Of a stretch of DNA of 64,000 nt, positions 8,312 through 17,443 are shown piece by piece. The stretch's first letter is position 1. The number at the start of each line of letters is the position of its first letter. The notes under the pieces are model-generated. The model saw only the letters and a program-made list of their open reading frames with translations. It had not been told where the DNA came from and ran no database searches. Source of the stretch: Alkalibacillus flavidus (GTDB lineage Bacteria; Bacillota; Bacilli; Bacillales; Alkalibacillaceae); contig NZ_JBEPMX010000002.1 of NCBI RefSeq assembly GCF_040545925.1, positions 211,910-275,909 of the forward strand, given 5' to 3'. Made by a program: the position numbers and the translations under genes.

Positions 8312-10213
8312 TTAAATCGCAATTTGTTTTCTCTTCGAAATAAATTTTTCTGTATCAAATTTATTTTCTATATATATCTGATGCCATAACATAAACATTA
8401 GTATTGTCCACAACTTTCGGCTATTATCAGCTTTCCCTTTGCAATGATCCTCTAGAAGTTCTATTATCACTTTTTTGTCCAGAATGTCACTTGTTTGACT
8501 CTCACTAATTAAGGTGCGCGCCCAACCATTTAATTCATTTTTAAGCCAATGCCGAATGGGTACAGGGAATCCTAATTTTTTACGATCCAAAACATGATCT
8601 GGTACAATACCTCTAGCCGATGAACGTAATAAATGCTTTGTTGTCCCTTCTGCAATCTTTTGATTAACTGGTAATTGACGGGCTATATCAAACACTTCTT
8701 TATCAAGGAAAGGGACCCTTAACTCTAATGAATGAGCCATAGTCATTCTATCAGCTTTTAAAAGAATATCGCCACGTAACCAAGTATGAATGTCTATGTA
8801 TTGCATCTGATTCACAAGGTTCTCACTTCCTACTGATTGATAAAGTGGTAAAGTTATTTGTTGATATGAAATATTGTCTTGATGTATTTTTAAAACATTC
8901 TTTTTATCGTTTTCTTCAAACATTTTTGCGTTTCCAATGTAACGTTTTTCTAAAGGCTGTGTTCCTCGCTCTAAAAAACTTTTCCCTTTGACCCCTTCAG
9001 GAATAACTTGCGCTACTTTCGATAATATTCGCTTAATTACTTTTGGTGTAAATTGGAACACCTTTAAGGATTCCGGTTCACGATAAATGTTATATCCACC
9101 GAACAATTCATCTGCTCCTTCTCCTGATAAAACTACCTTTACATGTTTTTTTGCTTCCTTTGCTACAAAATATAAAGGTACACACGCAGGATCTGCTAGA
9201 GGATCATCAAGATGCCACATTATTTTAGGAAGTTCAGCAATAAATTCTTCTGGAGAAATTATATATGAATAGTTTTCAACCCCAAGGCTTTCTGCTGTTT
9301 CTTTTGCCACGTCTATTTCTGAATACCCTTCCTGTTTAAAACCTACTGAAAATGTTTTGATATTAGGATTGAATTCTTTTGCCATTGCAACAACTAATGA
9401 TGAATCAATCCCACCTGAAAGGAAGGCCCCCACTGGTACATCACTTCTCATATGTACACTGACTGAATCAAACAAAACATCTTTAATTTTATTAGTTAAA
9501 AGTTTTTTATCTTGTTGTACCGGTTCAAATGTTGCCTGAAAATAACAGTGGAAAGTAAGCTTTGCATCAATTGGTTTTACAAAATAATGTCCGGGCTCAA
9601 TTTTATTAATTTTTTCATTCATTGAATATGGCTCGGGTACATATTGAAAGCTCAGATAATGTTGTAGTGCTTCACGATTTATCGCTTCACCATCTTTAGA
9701 AAGTAAGCTTTTTTTCTCCGAAGCAAAATACACTCCATTTTGTCCCTCTTTATAATATAGAGGTTTTATTCCGAAGCGATCTCTTGCACCATATAACGTT
9801 TGGTTTCTTTTATCCCAAATGAGTATAGCGAACATACCACGGAGCTTTTCAAATGATCCTACACCATACTCTTGAAACATTGCTATTATAACTTCCGTGT
9901 CAGATTCGGTCGAAAACTCATATCCTTTTTCAGTTAAATCTTTTCTTAATTCAACATAATTATATACCTCACCATTGTATACCATCCAATATTGATCATC
10001 ATTATAAGTGAATGGCTGATGCCCGCTTTCAATATCAATTATACTTAGACGACGAAAACCAAAAAGTATATAATCATCTTCATAATAACCTTCATCATCT
10101 GGACCCCGATGTCTGATTAATTGATTTCTTTCTACAATACTCTCAGTAACATGTTCTTTGAAATTTAAATTCTTATCCCAGTAATTTTTCAATATACCAA
10201 CAAAACCACACAC
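8312..10213 (-). CDS. asnB: Asparagine synthase (glutamine-hydrolysing)
   Basis: The 633-residue protein has an N-terminal class II glutamine amidotransferase domain that begins MCGFVGIL, with Cys2 as the nucleophile, followed by RHRGPDDEGYY and NGEVYNY. The C-terminal synthetase domain has the PP-loop LSGGIDSSLV (about 265) and SGEGADELFGGYN. It makes asparagine from aspartate, glutamine and ATP; in B. subtilis AsnB-type enzymes can also amidate peptidoglycan precursors. The start is GTG at 10213 with AGAGGTAA upstream. It stands alone in an AT-rich stretch with long untranslated flanks. No T-box was found upstream. Length matches B. subtilis AsnB (632). Confidence 0.95.
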   Translation of the reverse strand: MCGFVGILKNYWDKNLNFKEHVTESIVERNQLIRHRGPDDEGYYEDDYILFGFRRLSIIDIESGHQPFTYNDDQYWMVYNGEVYNYVELRKDLTEKGYEFSTESDTEVIIAMFQEYGVGSFEKLRGMFAILIWDKRNQTLYGARDRFGIKPLYYKEGQNGVYFASEKKSLLSKDGEAINREALQHYLSFQYVPEPYSMNEKINKIEPGHYFVKPIDAKLTFHCYFQATFEPVQQDKKLLTNKIKDVLFDSVSVHMRSDVPVGAFLSGGIDSSLVVAMAKEFNPNIKTFSVGFKQEGYSEIDVAKETAESLGVENYSYIISPEEFIAELPKIMWHLDDPLADPACVPLYFVAKEAKKHVKVVLSGEGADELFGGYNIYREPESLKVFQFTPKVIKRILSKVAQVIPEGVKGKSFLERGTQPLEKRYIGNAKMFEENDKKNVLKIHQDNISYQQITLPLYQSVGSENLVNQMQYIDIHTWLRGDILLKADRMTMAHSLELRVPFLDKEVFDIARQLPVNQKIAEGTTKHLLRSSARGIVPDHVLDRKKLGFPVPIRHWLKNELNGWARTLISESQTSDILDKKVIIELLEDHCKGKADNSRKLWTILMFMLWHQIYIENKFDTEKFISKRKQIAI

Positions 10214-10994
10214 TTTTATTACCTCTTTTCTTAAATTATGTATTTAACCTTTTATATATTGACTGAAGAACTCATCATTAGCTTCAAACAAAATTCATTG
10301 GAGAAATATAGAATGATTCTCACCGTTTGATAATTGTTGTTTCACGGCTTTAGGATGTCGTAAACTCTTTTACAACTTCATTCATAAAAATTTTTTTCTT
10401 GATATATTACCTAGTTAGCATAGAGTTTAATACAATTGCTTGTTATTATTTTGACAAATTTACAAGAGACTCTTGAGAAATACTTTATAAAAAATAGATA
10501 AAAGTTTATCGTTTAAGTAAATTGGCCCAAAAATTAAATCGATCAATTTCGACGATATCGATAAACATAAATAACAACGCTATTGGATCTGCTTATTCCC
10601 CATAGAATATGTGGTCCGTCAGCTATATAACCAGTTATAAAAAAGCTTCTAGAGTTTTACAGTCGACCGCGAGAAAGAAATAGTGTGTTACAACAACATC
10701 TATCGAGAAACTGATATCTAGGTATATTTCGTAGAGCGATACGGACCTTAGTAACATGGTATTAATGAAAATGCGAATGGTTTGATGAAAAATATTCTTC
10801 CATAAGAAAATATATTTAGCATAGATTAATGGTGCAGTGTTAGACAAGGTACTATATTAAATTATAGACCAAAAACCCTTGAACTGGAAATCTGTATTGA
10901 AGTTTTACAAAATAAACTATTGCATTTAACTTAAAAATTGTAAGTTCAAAAACTTTAGAACCCTTAGGAATAACTTTAAAATTAAATAAAAATC
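10214..10994. other. 780-bp AT-rich intergenic region
   Basis: No gene could be supported. The only ORF of note (minus, 10635-10847) lacks a ribosome site and a recognisable domain, and both strands are strongly AT-rich. It should contain the asnB promoter near its left end, on the minus strand. Confidence 0.5.
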
Positions 10995-11843
10995 CTATTT
11001 AATTGATATAGCTTGACTACCCAATTGCTCCCAAGCAGCAACAAATTCTTGTTTAGGTGCTTTTTTTTGTCTTCCATCGTATGGATCATTGAAATAAACA
11101 CTTTGAGAATCGAACCCTGTTACCAAAACTGCATGTAACTTTTTCGTGATATCAATAGTACCATTTGGGGTTTCCCACGTAGTAAAGCTATCATTAGGCA
11201 AAACATTATAAGTAAGATTAGTTATGACAACAACTGGTTTCCCTTTAGCAACTAACTTTATTACATTTTCAAAGGATTGACCCGATATATCGATAGCTTT
11301 TTCACCTACATATTTTTTTGTTAGGTCAAATAGTGGCTTATGATAAACACCATATCCTGGATTCTCAATGTTATACATATCACCAACAAAACCAACATTG
11401 GGGTCACCAAAATGAATAACTCCATTCTTGTTATGATATGGTGTCTCACTTTTTTTTACTTTTTCAGCAACTTCCATTTTATTGACATCTATGTCGTGAT
11501 ATTGCAAGAGCATTGCTATTGATGTGACTTCACAACCTCTGGGCAGTTCTGGGTATTGTCGTATTACAGGTGCTTTAAATTGGTGTGCTATATTATTTTT
11601 TTTGATTAAATTGTTTCTTTTAATTCCAGGGATTTCAATTGAATAATCTTGTGAAATATTATTAGTAATTGAGAGAAAATTGAAATTATAAATGAGATAG
11701 GTGCCAACCCCAATACATAATGAACCAAACAATAACATATATGAAACTGCCATGTTTCGAAACACTTTTTTTCTAGTCTTTCTTCTAAGATGAAAAAGAA
11801 AAGAGAACATAATGAGTGATAATATAAAAGCAACAATCAGCAT
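10995..11843 (-). CDS. Membrane-anchored C39-like (papain-fold) cysteine peptidase
   Basis: This 282-residue protein has two hydrophobic N-terminal segments (about 1-18 and 32-53), then a Peptidase_C39_2-type domain. The catalytic Cys lies in ELPRGCEVTSIAMLL (about 115), the His in LHAVLVTGFD and the Asp in YFNDPYDG. Such proteins are extracytoplasmic peptidases or amidases of Bacillota; the double-glycine bacteriocin-leader peptidases share the fold, but no ABC exporter or bacteriocin gene is next to it here. The start ATG at 11843 follows GGGAGAG. It is monocistronic, in the same AT-rich stretch as asnB. Substrate unknown. Confidence 0.83.
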   Translation of the reverse strand: MLIVAFILSLIMFSFLFHLRRKTRKKVFRNMAVSYMLLFGSLCIGVGTYLIYNFNFLSITNNISQDYSIEIPGIKRNNLIKKNNIAHQFKAPVIRQYPELPRGCEVTSIAMLLQYHDIDVNKMEVAEKVKKSETPYHNKNGVIHFGDPNVGFVGDMYNIENPGYGVYHKPLFDLTKKYVGEKAIDISGQSFENVIKLVAKGKPVVVITNLTYNVLPNDSFTTWETPNGTIDITKKLHAVLVTGFDSQSVYFNDPYDGRQKKAPKQEFVAAWEQLGSQAISIK

Positions 11844-12732
11844 TACCTACTCTCCCGAAATTATTTTTAAATCGTTCCACACATGGTATCTCTTTGTTAT
11901 CATTATAACATGACAAATTTTACTATTAAATACACCACTTAATAAAAGTCACATTCTATTTCATCACAATAATAGGTGAGTATAAAATGCAATAATTGAT
12001 TTTCAATTTTCTCCTTCATTTGCTAGTGTCAACTTATTCTGAAATGAATTAATCAACAACTGATTCAACTCTCTATTTTGTACGGTTTTGAGCTATCTCA
12101 CTTCGCTTGTTAACTCTTCTCTATTGGTTAGTTCTTACCGAGGCTTACCATTAAAGCAGAGTACTTATTGAAGGCTCATTATAGCTATCATATCGAGAGA
12201 AAATGCTTTTGGTATAAGCTAATTGAACTATGCTTCACATCTATAGGTGGTCGGATGTGTTGACCTGGACTTTTTGGCGCTGCGGTGTGTGTTTCACCTT
12301 CCATTTTTTATAGAACCCCAACGCTTCCTTGTTTCTTCACCTGTAGGTTATATCGATTTGTTTCAATTCCTTATTATTTAGACTTGAAGCTTCTAGTGGT
12401 GAGTTCTGTACTCGGGTATGCAAATCATAAACCCGATTCCAATTTCCGTAGAATATACCGGTGAAAATCCACCACTTCATCGTCATCTAATGTACTTTAA
12501 TAGCTATCAAGCCACATGAAAGGCAGCCAATTAATTCAAAACCGCGTTTTCCGACTGAGAAAAAGCTTCTAAAACCGTTCCACTGTGTAACCTTGGCACC
12601 CCACTATTGGTTACGACTAGTCTAAGGTCTAGTCTATAACTATAAGCTTTATTACTTTGCACTTGTTCCCAAAACGTATCAATGGACTTCGTTATCAAAA
12701 ACAAACATACTAAACTAAAACCGTTTGTGTAA
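11844..12732. other. 890-bp gene-poor region with possible decayed ORF
   Basis: No intact gene was found. On the minus strand, open stretches in changing frames between 12000 and 12730 (for example one ending ...NQLLINSFQNKLTLANEGEN, just before a stop near 12000) look like a decayed coding region broken by stops and frameshifts. The family could not be recognised. A 77-codon minus ORF (12531-12764) overlaps the end of the amidohydrolase gene in another frame and is not credible. Confidence 0.35.
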
Positions 12733-14316
12733 TTATTTTCTGTAAACAACTCGGCCACCGACAATCGTATGGGTCACATTCACGCTTCGGATTGCCTCAG
12801 CTGAACATTGTAAGATATCATCACTTAAAACAACGAAATCAGCTACCGCTTCAGATTGTATGATGCCTTGACGTTCTCCTTTGCCGACAATTTGAGCTGG
12901 ATAATGTGTGTACAATTTCACTGCATCATACACCGATAAGCATTGTTCTGTTTGATACGTTTGTCCATCAAATTGCGAACGTCGGTCAATAGCAGCTGCT
13001 ATACCATTTAGAGGGTTAACTTCTTCAATCGGCGCATCGGAACTACCGCCACATAGAATGCCCGCTTCAAGATAAGAGCGCCAAGGGTAGGACGTCTTAA
13101 TTAAATCAGCACTGACTCGATCATTCGCCCAAGGGAAATCAGACGAAACAAAGGTTGGTTGAATATCAATACTGATAGGCATAACCTGCATTCGTTTGAT
13201 TAAATCGTATCGCATAATTTGCCCATGAATCAAACGATCCTTAGCCCCTCGTTTAGGCGGGTGTTTTTCGAGTACATTTAATACATTTTCTGCGGCTAAA
13301 TCGCCAATCGCATGAATCGCGACAGTCATGTCATAACTTCTAGCTTTTTTAACAAGTGATTCTAATTCATCATTCGTATGAATCGCAACACCATGCGTGC
13401 TTGGGTCATCGGCATAAGGTTGCGACAACAGCGCCGTTCGTCCGCCAAGTGCACCATCTGCAAACAATTTCATAGCCCCAAATTCGAGCCAATCATCTTG
13501 CACACCGTGAACGCCTTGCTCATTGATATAATCATCAACCACCTCATGATGAACGAGTAAGTGAGCACGAAAACGTTGATCACGCCCTACTGTGTATCTA
13601 AAGGCATCAGCTGTTTTTTGATACCCACCGTAATAACTTAAATCTTCACTATGCCCACTCACAATGCCATTAGATAATAAATCGTCAATTGATTTAGTAA
13701 TCGCTTTTTCTAAATACGCTTGATCAGGTTCAGGCATCGTTTGTTTTAATAACTCTTGTCCTTGGTCTAAAAAGAATCCTGTTAAATCACCATGTTCATC
13801 ACGCTCAATAACACCACCATCAGGTTCATCTGTATCATGATCAATACCTGCCAACGCCATGGCTTTTGAGTTCGCCACCATAGCATGTCGACATACGCGC
13901 GTCAAAATAATGGGGTTATCAGTTGCTATTTCATCAAGCTCACGACGGTGAATTACCACAGGTTCATCCCAATTGTTTTCATTGAACCCTTCAGCAATGA
14001 GCCATTCATTGGGGTCAAGTTGTTTTGAAGCATCTTCTACTGCTTTCAGTAAAGCTTGCCTACTCGTTTCGTATGTGACATCTAAGCGAAGCAAGCGCTC
14101 ACCATGGCCAATAATATGTAAATGGCTATCAATAAAACCCGGTAACATCGTACCTGGCGTATAGTTCTCATGTTCGATTCGATCATTATATTGCGATTTC
14201 AGACTATCATAATCACCCGTATCAACAATGACACCTTCTTCTTCATAAATCGCTTCAACGGTATGACCTTCATCAATCATTGTATAAATTGTATCAGCTG
14301 TCCACAGATTACCCAT
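12733..14316 (-). CDS. Amidohydrolase of the YtcJ / Amidohydro_3 family
   Basis: The 527-residue protein has the metal-site motif PGFIDSHLHIIGHGERLL near residue 60, GGVIERDEHGDLTG in the middle, HAIGDLAAENVL (about 330), an HGQ motif in RLIHGQIMRYD, and the C-terminal SDAPIEEVNPL with Asp as ligand. It belongs to the YtcJ/AepA-like branch of amidohydrolases, which act on N-substituted amides or formamides; the physiological substrate is unknown. The start ATG at 14316 follows AAAGGAGA. It is monocistronic, and an inserted MITE lies just upstream at 14405-14600. Confidence 0.88.
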   Translation of the reverse strand: MGNLWTADTIYTMIDEGHTVEAIYEEEGVIVDTGDYDSLKSQYNDRIEHENYTPGTMLPGFIDSHLHIIGHGERLLRLDVTYETSRQALLKAVEDASKQLDPNEWLIAEGFNENNWDEPVVIHRRELDEIATDNPIILTRVCRHAMVANSKAMALAGIDHDTDEPDGGVIERDEHGDLTGFFLDQGQELLKQTMPEPDQAYLEKAITKSIDDLLSNGIVSGHSEDLSYYGGYQKTADAFRYTVGRDQRFRAHLLVHHEVVDDYINEQGVHGVQDDWLEFGAMKLFADGALGGRTALLSQPYADDPSTHGVAIHTNDELESLVKKARSYDMTVAIHAIGDLAAENVLNVLEKHPPKRGAKDRLIHGQIMRYDLIKRMQVMPISIDIQPTFVSSDFPWANDRVSADLIKTSYPWRSYLEAGILCGGSSDAPIEEVNPLNGIAAAIDRRSQFDGQTYQTEQCLSVYDAVKLYTHYPAQIVGKGERQGIIQSEAVADFVVLSDDILQCSAEAIRSVNVTHTIVGGRVVYRK

Positions 14317-14404
14317 GTTACATTCTCCTTTATTTTAACGCGTTAAATGATTGTTACCTATACTTTACCGAAAACATGACCATGACCGCAACAATTTTCT
14401 TATT

Positions 14405-14600
14405 GGCTTTGTTAAAGTCCGTTGTTGATATTGTGATCTGCTTTCGGTGGACGCTTTCCGACGACCCGGATGGTCTAGTGTCGACGTTGGCCACAGGACG
14501 TGACCGCTTTTAGTCGACCAGGAGTCGCCACCTTCGCTTCTCACAATTCAACAACTCAGTGCTATATCATTTAAAATCAACATTAAACTTTAACAGAGCC
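14405..14600 (+). mobile_element. MITE-like non-autonomous element, copy A (196 bp)
   Basis: It is bounded by inverted termini GGCTTTGTTAAAGT at 14405-14418 and ACTTTAACAGAGCC at 14587-14600 (13 of 14 match). A perfect 8-bp target duplication TTCTTATT flanks it at 14397-14404 and 14601-14608. The interior is GC-richer than its surroundings and folds as a long imperfect hairpin: GGTGG/CCACC, CGAC/GTCG, TGGTC/GACCA and GTCGACGT/ACGTGAC pair around the centre TTGGCCACAGG. Termini and 8-bp duplication resemble the IS6 family (ends like GGNNCTGTTGCAAA), but no transposase is in the window. Copy B at 20299-20497 is in inverted orientation, about 90% identical by eye. Confidence 0.85.
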
Positions 14601-14633
14601 TTCTTATTAAATTAGTTTCACATGTGATACATA

Positions 14634-14675
14634 AAAAAGAGGCGGTTACACCTTAACATGTAACCACCTCTTTTC
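14634..14675 (-). terminator. Terminator downstream of the spore-protein gene
   Basis: AAAAGAGGCGGTTACA and TGTAACCACCTCTTTT form a stem with one mismatch and an 8-base loop. On the minus strand it is followed by a T-run; it ends the transcript of the small acid-soluble spore protein gene. Confidence 0.85.
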
Positions 14676-14701
14676 CATTCAATTTGTATCACCATGTTTA
14701 A

Positions 14702-14893
14702 TTATTGATTCATTTGTTGTTGAGCTTGTTGCACAAGACGTTTCGTAATTTCGCCACCAACTGAACCGTTTGAGCGAGATGTTGAGTCAGGACCTAGTTG
14801 AACACCAAATTCTTGAGCAATTTCAGTCTTCATTTGGTCTAGTGCTGCTTGTACACCAGGTACGACTAAGTTGTTTGAGTTATTTTGAGTCAT
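14702..14893 (-). CDS. Alpha/beta-type small acid-soluble spore protein
   Basis: The 63-residue protein matches alpha/beta-type SASP along its whole length: LVVPGVQAALDQMKTEIAQEFGV contains the germination-protease (GPR) cut site after the Glu in IAQEFGV, and GGEITKRLVQQAQQQ is the second conserved DNA-binding segment (each given by its ends). These proteins coat forespore DNA, protect it from UV and heat, and are degraded on germination. The ATG at 14893, 6 bases after AGGAGGTG, is preferred to a GTG three codons upstream that lies inside that ribosome site. A strong sign that the host makes spores. It lies between a MITE and thiI, as sspA does in Bacillus. Confidence 0.95.
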   Translation of the reverse strand: MTQNNSNNLVVPGVQAALDQMKTEIAQEFGVQLGPDSTSRSNGSVGGEITKRLVQQAQQQMNQ

Positions 14894-14969
14894 GTCTTTC
14901 ACCTCCTCGTTACCTATTGTGAGATAACGAGGGTCCGTTCATACTATGCAAATGATGGAAGGCACGTCA

Positions 14970-16172
14970 TTACAACAAATCATCAAATGTTTCGGTTTGT
15001 TGTGTTGTTTGATTTTTATAAACGACTGTTTCGACTTCATTTAACGCTTTTTCTATCTCCGGCGTAAAATCAACCGGCGCTTCAAATTGGTTAACTTTTT
15101 CACGACGTGGCCTCGTCTTAGGTTGTTTTGGAACAAATATAGTACAACAATCTTCATAAGGACGAATGGAAATATCGTACGTATCGATCGATTTTGCGAC
15201 ATCAATAATATCGTTTTTATCCATTGCTACAAGTGGCCTAATAATTGGGTAGTTCGTCACTTCGTTAATCGTGTTCATACTCTCCATCGTTTGACTCGCG
15301 ACTTGTCCTAAACTTTCACCAGTCGTCAATGATAAAATATCACGATCACGCGCAATTTGCTCACTGACACGCATCATGATTCGACGCATGACAGTCATGC
15401 CGTAGTAATCTGGAATTTCTTTAAAAATCTTTTGCTGCAACTCTGTAAACGGAACATAATGAACCGTTACGTCTCCACCAAACTTCGTCAATGTTTGCGC
15501 TAAGTCTTCTACTTTTTGTTTTGCTCGATCTGATGTGAACGGTGGTGAGTGAAAATGAACAGCTTCTATTTTTACACCGCGCTTCATCGTTAAATAACCA
15601 GCAACAGGGCTGTCAATGCCGCCTGACATTAATAATAATGATCGACCGGTTGAACCGACTGGCAGACCACCTTTACCTTGTATTTTTCCAGATGTGATAT
15701 AAGCTGCATCATGACGAATTTCGACTCGTATTTCAACGTCAGGTTGATGGACATCGACTTCCCAATCATCCGTGTGGCGTAACAAATGACCACCTAACAC
15801 ACGATTCACTTCTTGCGATGATTTTGGAAAATCTTTATTTGGACGTTTACAAACCACTTTAAACGTCTGACCTTCCTCTTTTTGTAAAGCTGCTAATGTT
15901 GACGCTTTAATCGATTCTTCATCGAGGTCAACTTTCATCGCTAAACTAAAGGATTGGATACCGAAAATATCGCGACAACGTTCAATAATTGGGTGTGGGT
16001 CTTCCCCGTTCAATAAAATATACATATGGTCGCGTTGTCCTTTAATAGACAAACCTTTATAATCGCTTAATGCTTGTTGCAAATTAGCGTGCAACGTTCT
16101 AATAAAGAACTTTTGATTTTTTCCTTTTAGTGCTAATTCCCCGTAGCGAATTAAAATGTGATCATAATTCAT
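14970..16172 (-). CDS. thiI: tRNA 4-thiouridine sulfurtransferase ThiI
   Basis: The 400-residue protein has an N-terminal ferredoxin-like/THUMP region (1-165; begins MNYDHILIRYGELALKGKN) and a PP-loop ATPase domain with LLMSGGIDSPVAG (Ser183). It adenylates uridine 8 of tRNAs and swaps oxygen for sulfur. It has no C-terminal rhodanese domain, as usual in Bacillus, where the partner desulfurase delivers sulfur directly. The start is ATG at 16172, 6 bases after the stop of the cysteine desulfurase gene, so the two form one operon in the order desulfurase-thiI. Confidence 0.96.
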   Translation of the reverse strand: MNYDHILIRYGELALKGKNQKFFIRTLHANLQQALSDYKGLSIKGQRDHMYILLNGEDPHPIIERCRDIFGIQSFSLAMKVDLDEESIKASTLAALQKEEGQTFKVVCKRPNKDFPKSSQEVNRVLGGHLLRHTDDWEVDVHQPDVEIRVEIRHDAAYITSGKIQGKGGLPVGSTGRSLLLMSGGIDSPVAGYLTMKRGVKIEAVHFHSPPFTSDRAKQKVEDLAQTLTKFGGDVTVHYVPFTELQQKIFKEIPDYYGMTVMRRIMMRVSEQIARDRDILSLTTGESLGQVASQTMESMNTINEVTNYPIIRPLVAMDKNDIIDVAKSIDTYDISIRPYEDCCTIFVPKQPKTRPRREKVNQFEAPVDFTPEIEKALNEVETVVYKNQTTQQTETFDDLL

Positions 16173-16178
16173 TCTTAA

Positions 16179-17318
16179 TTACCCCATTATTTTTTCGTAT
16201 TTTTCAATTACATGATGAAAGGCATTCAAGCATGATCGGATTTCCTGTTCAGTTTGATCGATGGACATACTAATTCTGATCGCCGTACCTGCTTGATTAT
16301 CATCTAATCCACAAGCAACTAATACATGGCTCACATCATTCTCTTTTGATGAACAAGCCGATTTAGTTGATACAATGATTCCTTCCTCGCTAAGGGCGTG
16401 GATGAGCACTTCTGGTTTGAAGTGTTTCACGGACAAATTGACGATATGGTAAGCACCATCATCAGGTGAATTAATGTGAACATGTTTATACTCCGATAAC
16501 TCACTTATTAGAGTACGCCTTAATGATTCTAATTCGTGATACCGATGTTCTGATTGTTTCGCAAGACGCATCGCTTTCGATAACGCAACAGCATTGGCCA
16601 CGTTTTCTGTGCCCGGTCTGACGTTACGTTCCTGTGCTCCACCATGCTGAAGCGGTGTTAACCCGACATGCTCTTTCTTAATTAAACAACCAGATCCTTT
16701 CAACCCGTGAATCTTATGGCCAGAGATAGTGATTAAATCGAGGTGATTATGGTTGTATGGCAAGCTTATTTTACCGAAGCCTTGCACATGGTCGACATGA
16801 AAAACAACCTTTGGATAATCAGCTAACATATTAGCCACAGCTTCAATCGGCTGGATACTCCCTGTTTCATTATTTACATGCATGATACTAACTAAAATCG
16901 TATCATCGCGTAACGCCCCATGTAAGTCATGAAGAGAGATTTTGCCACGGCTGTCGACAGGTAAATACGTGACGTCAAAACCTTCTTGTTCTAAATAGCG
17001 ACACGTTTCCAACACAGATGGATGCTCGATCGACGTTGTAATAATGTGACGCCCACGTTGTTGGTAATAGTAGGCCACACCTTTAATCGCTAGGTTATTA
17101 CTTTCTGTACCGCCAGACGTATAAACGACTTCATGTGGTTTCACCTGTAATAACGAAGCAACTTGTTCTTTCGATTTAGTCAAAAGTGCTTCAACATCTC
17201 CGCCCAACGTATGAATCGATGATGGGTTAGCAAAATACTGTGTCGTCACCTTCTGAAACGTCTCAACGACATCGTTGTACGGTTTTGTTGTCGCACTATT
17301 GTCTAAATAAATCATCAT
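16179..17318 (-). CDS. nifZ: Cysteine desulfurase NifZ (partner of ThiI)
   Basis: This PLP enzyme of about 380 residues starts MMIYLDNSATTKP and has the family motifs: VVYTSGGTESNN, the His-Asp pair in FHVDHVQGFGK, the PLP lysine in TISGHKIHGLKG and the mobile catalytic cysteine in TKSACSSKEND. It strips sulfur from L-cysteine and passes it as persulfide to ThiI, encoded 6 bases downstream. The ATG at 17318 fits AAAGGAG eight bases upstream; a longer frame starting at 17354 adds 12 residues with no family match. The loop around the catalytic Cys is the NifS/YrvO type. Confidence 0.95.
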   Translation of the reverse strand: MMIYLDNSATTKPYNDVVETFQKVTTQYFANPSSIHTLGGDVEALLTKSKEQVASLLQVKPHEVVYTSGGTESNNLAIKGVAYYYQQRGRHIITTSIEHPSVLETCRYLEQEGFDVTYLPVDSRGKISLHDLHGALRDDTILVSIMHVNNETGSIQPIEAVANMLADYPKVVFHVDHVQGFGKISLPYNHNHLDLITISGHKIHGLKGSGCLIKKEHVGLTPLQHGGAQERNVRPGTENVANAVALSKAMRLAKQSEHRYHELESLRRTLISELSEYKHVHINSPDDGAYHIVNLSVKHFKPEVLIHALSEEGIIVSTKSACSSKENDVSHVLVACGLDDNQAGTAIRISMSIDQTEQEIRSCLNAFHHVIEKYEKIMG

Positions 17319-17406
17319 GACACCGTCTCCTTTAATCTTCCGCGTTTCCATCATAATATCTTATCACACTTATCAAATTCTTATCAATTCAAGCTAATAC
17401 TTACAC

Positions 17407-17443
17407 AAAAGAAAAAGCTGTCTCTTTAGGATTCAGAGACAGC
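17407..17443 (-). terminator. Terminator overlapping the end of the 17426-17827 gene
   Basis: GCTGTCTCT and AGAGACAGC pair around a 9-base loop, then TTTTTCTTTT on the minus strand. The stem includes the last codons and the stop codon of the small membrane-protein gene. It ends the ezrA operon before nifZ. Confidence 0.85.

Noticed and set aside
10635..10847. Minus ORF of 70 codons in the asnB-C39 gap
   Set aside because: No ribosome site or domain; chance opening in AT-rich DNA.
10214..10994. T-box or other riboswitch upstream of asnB
   Set aside because: The core TGGNACCGCG-type sequence was not found in this gap.
10995..11843. Bacteriocin exporter peptidase
   Set aside because: The C39-like domain has no ABC transporter part and no double-glycine peptide gene nearby.
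12531..12764. Minus ORF of 77 codons overlapping the end of the amidohydrolase gene
   Set aside because: Begins inside another gene in another frame and has no family match; part of it may be a decayed remnant.
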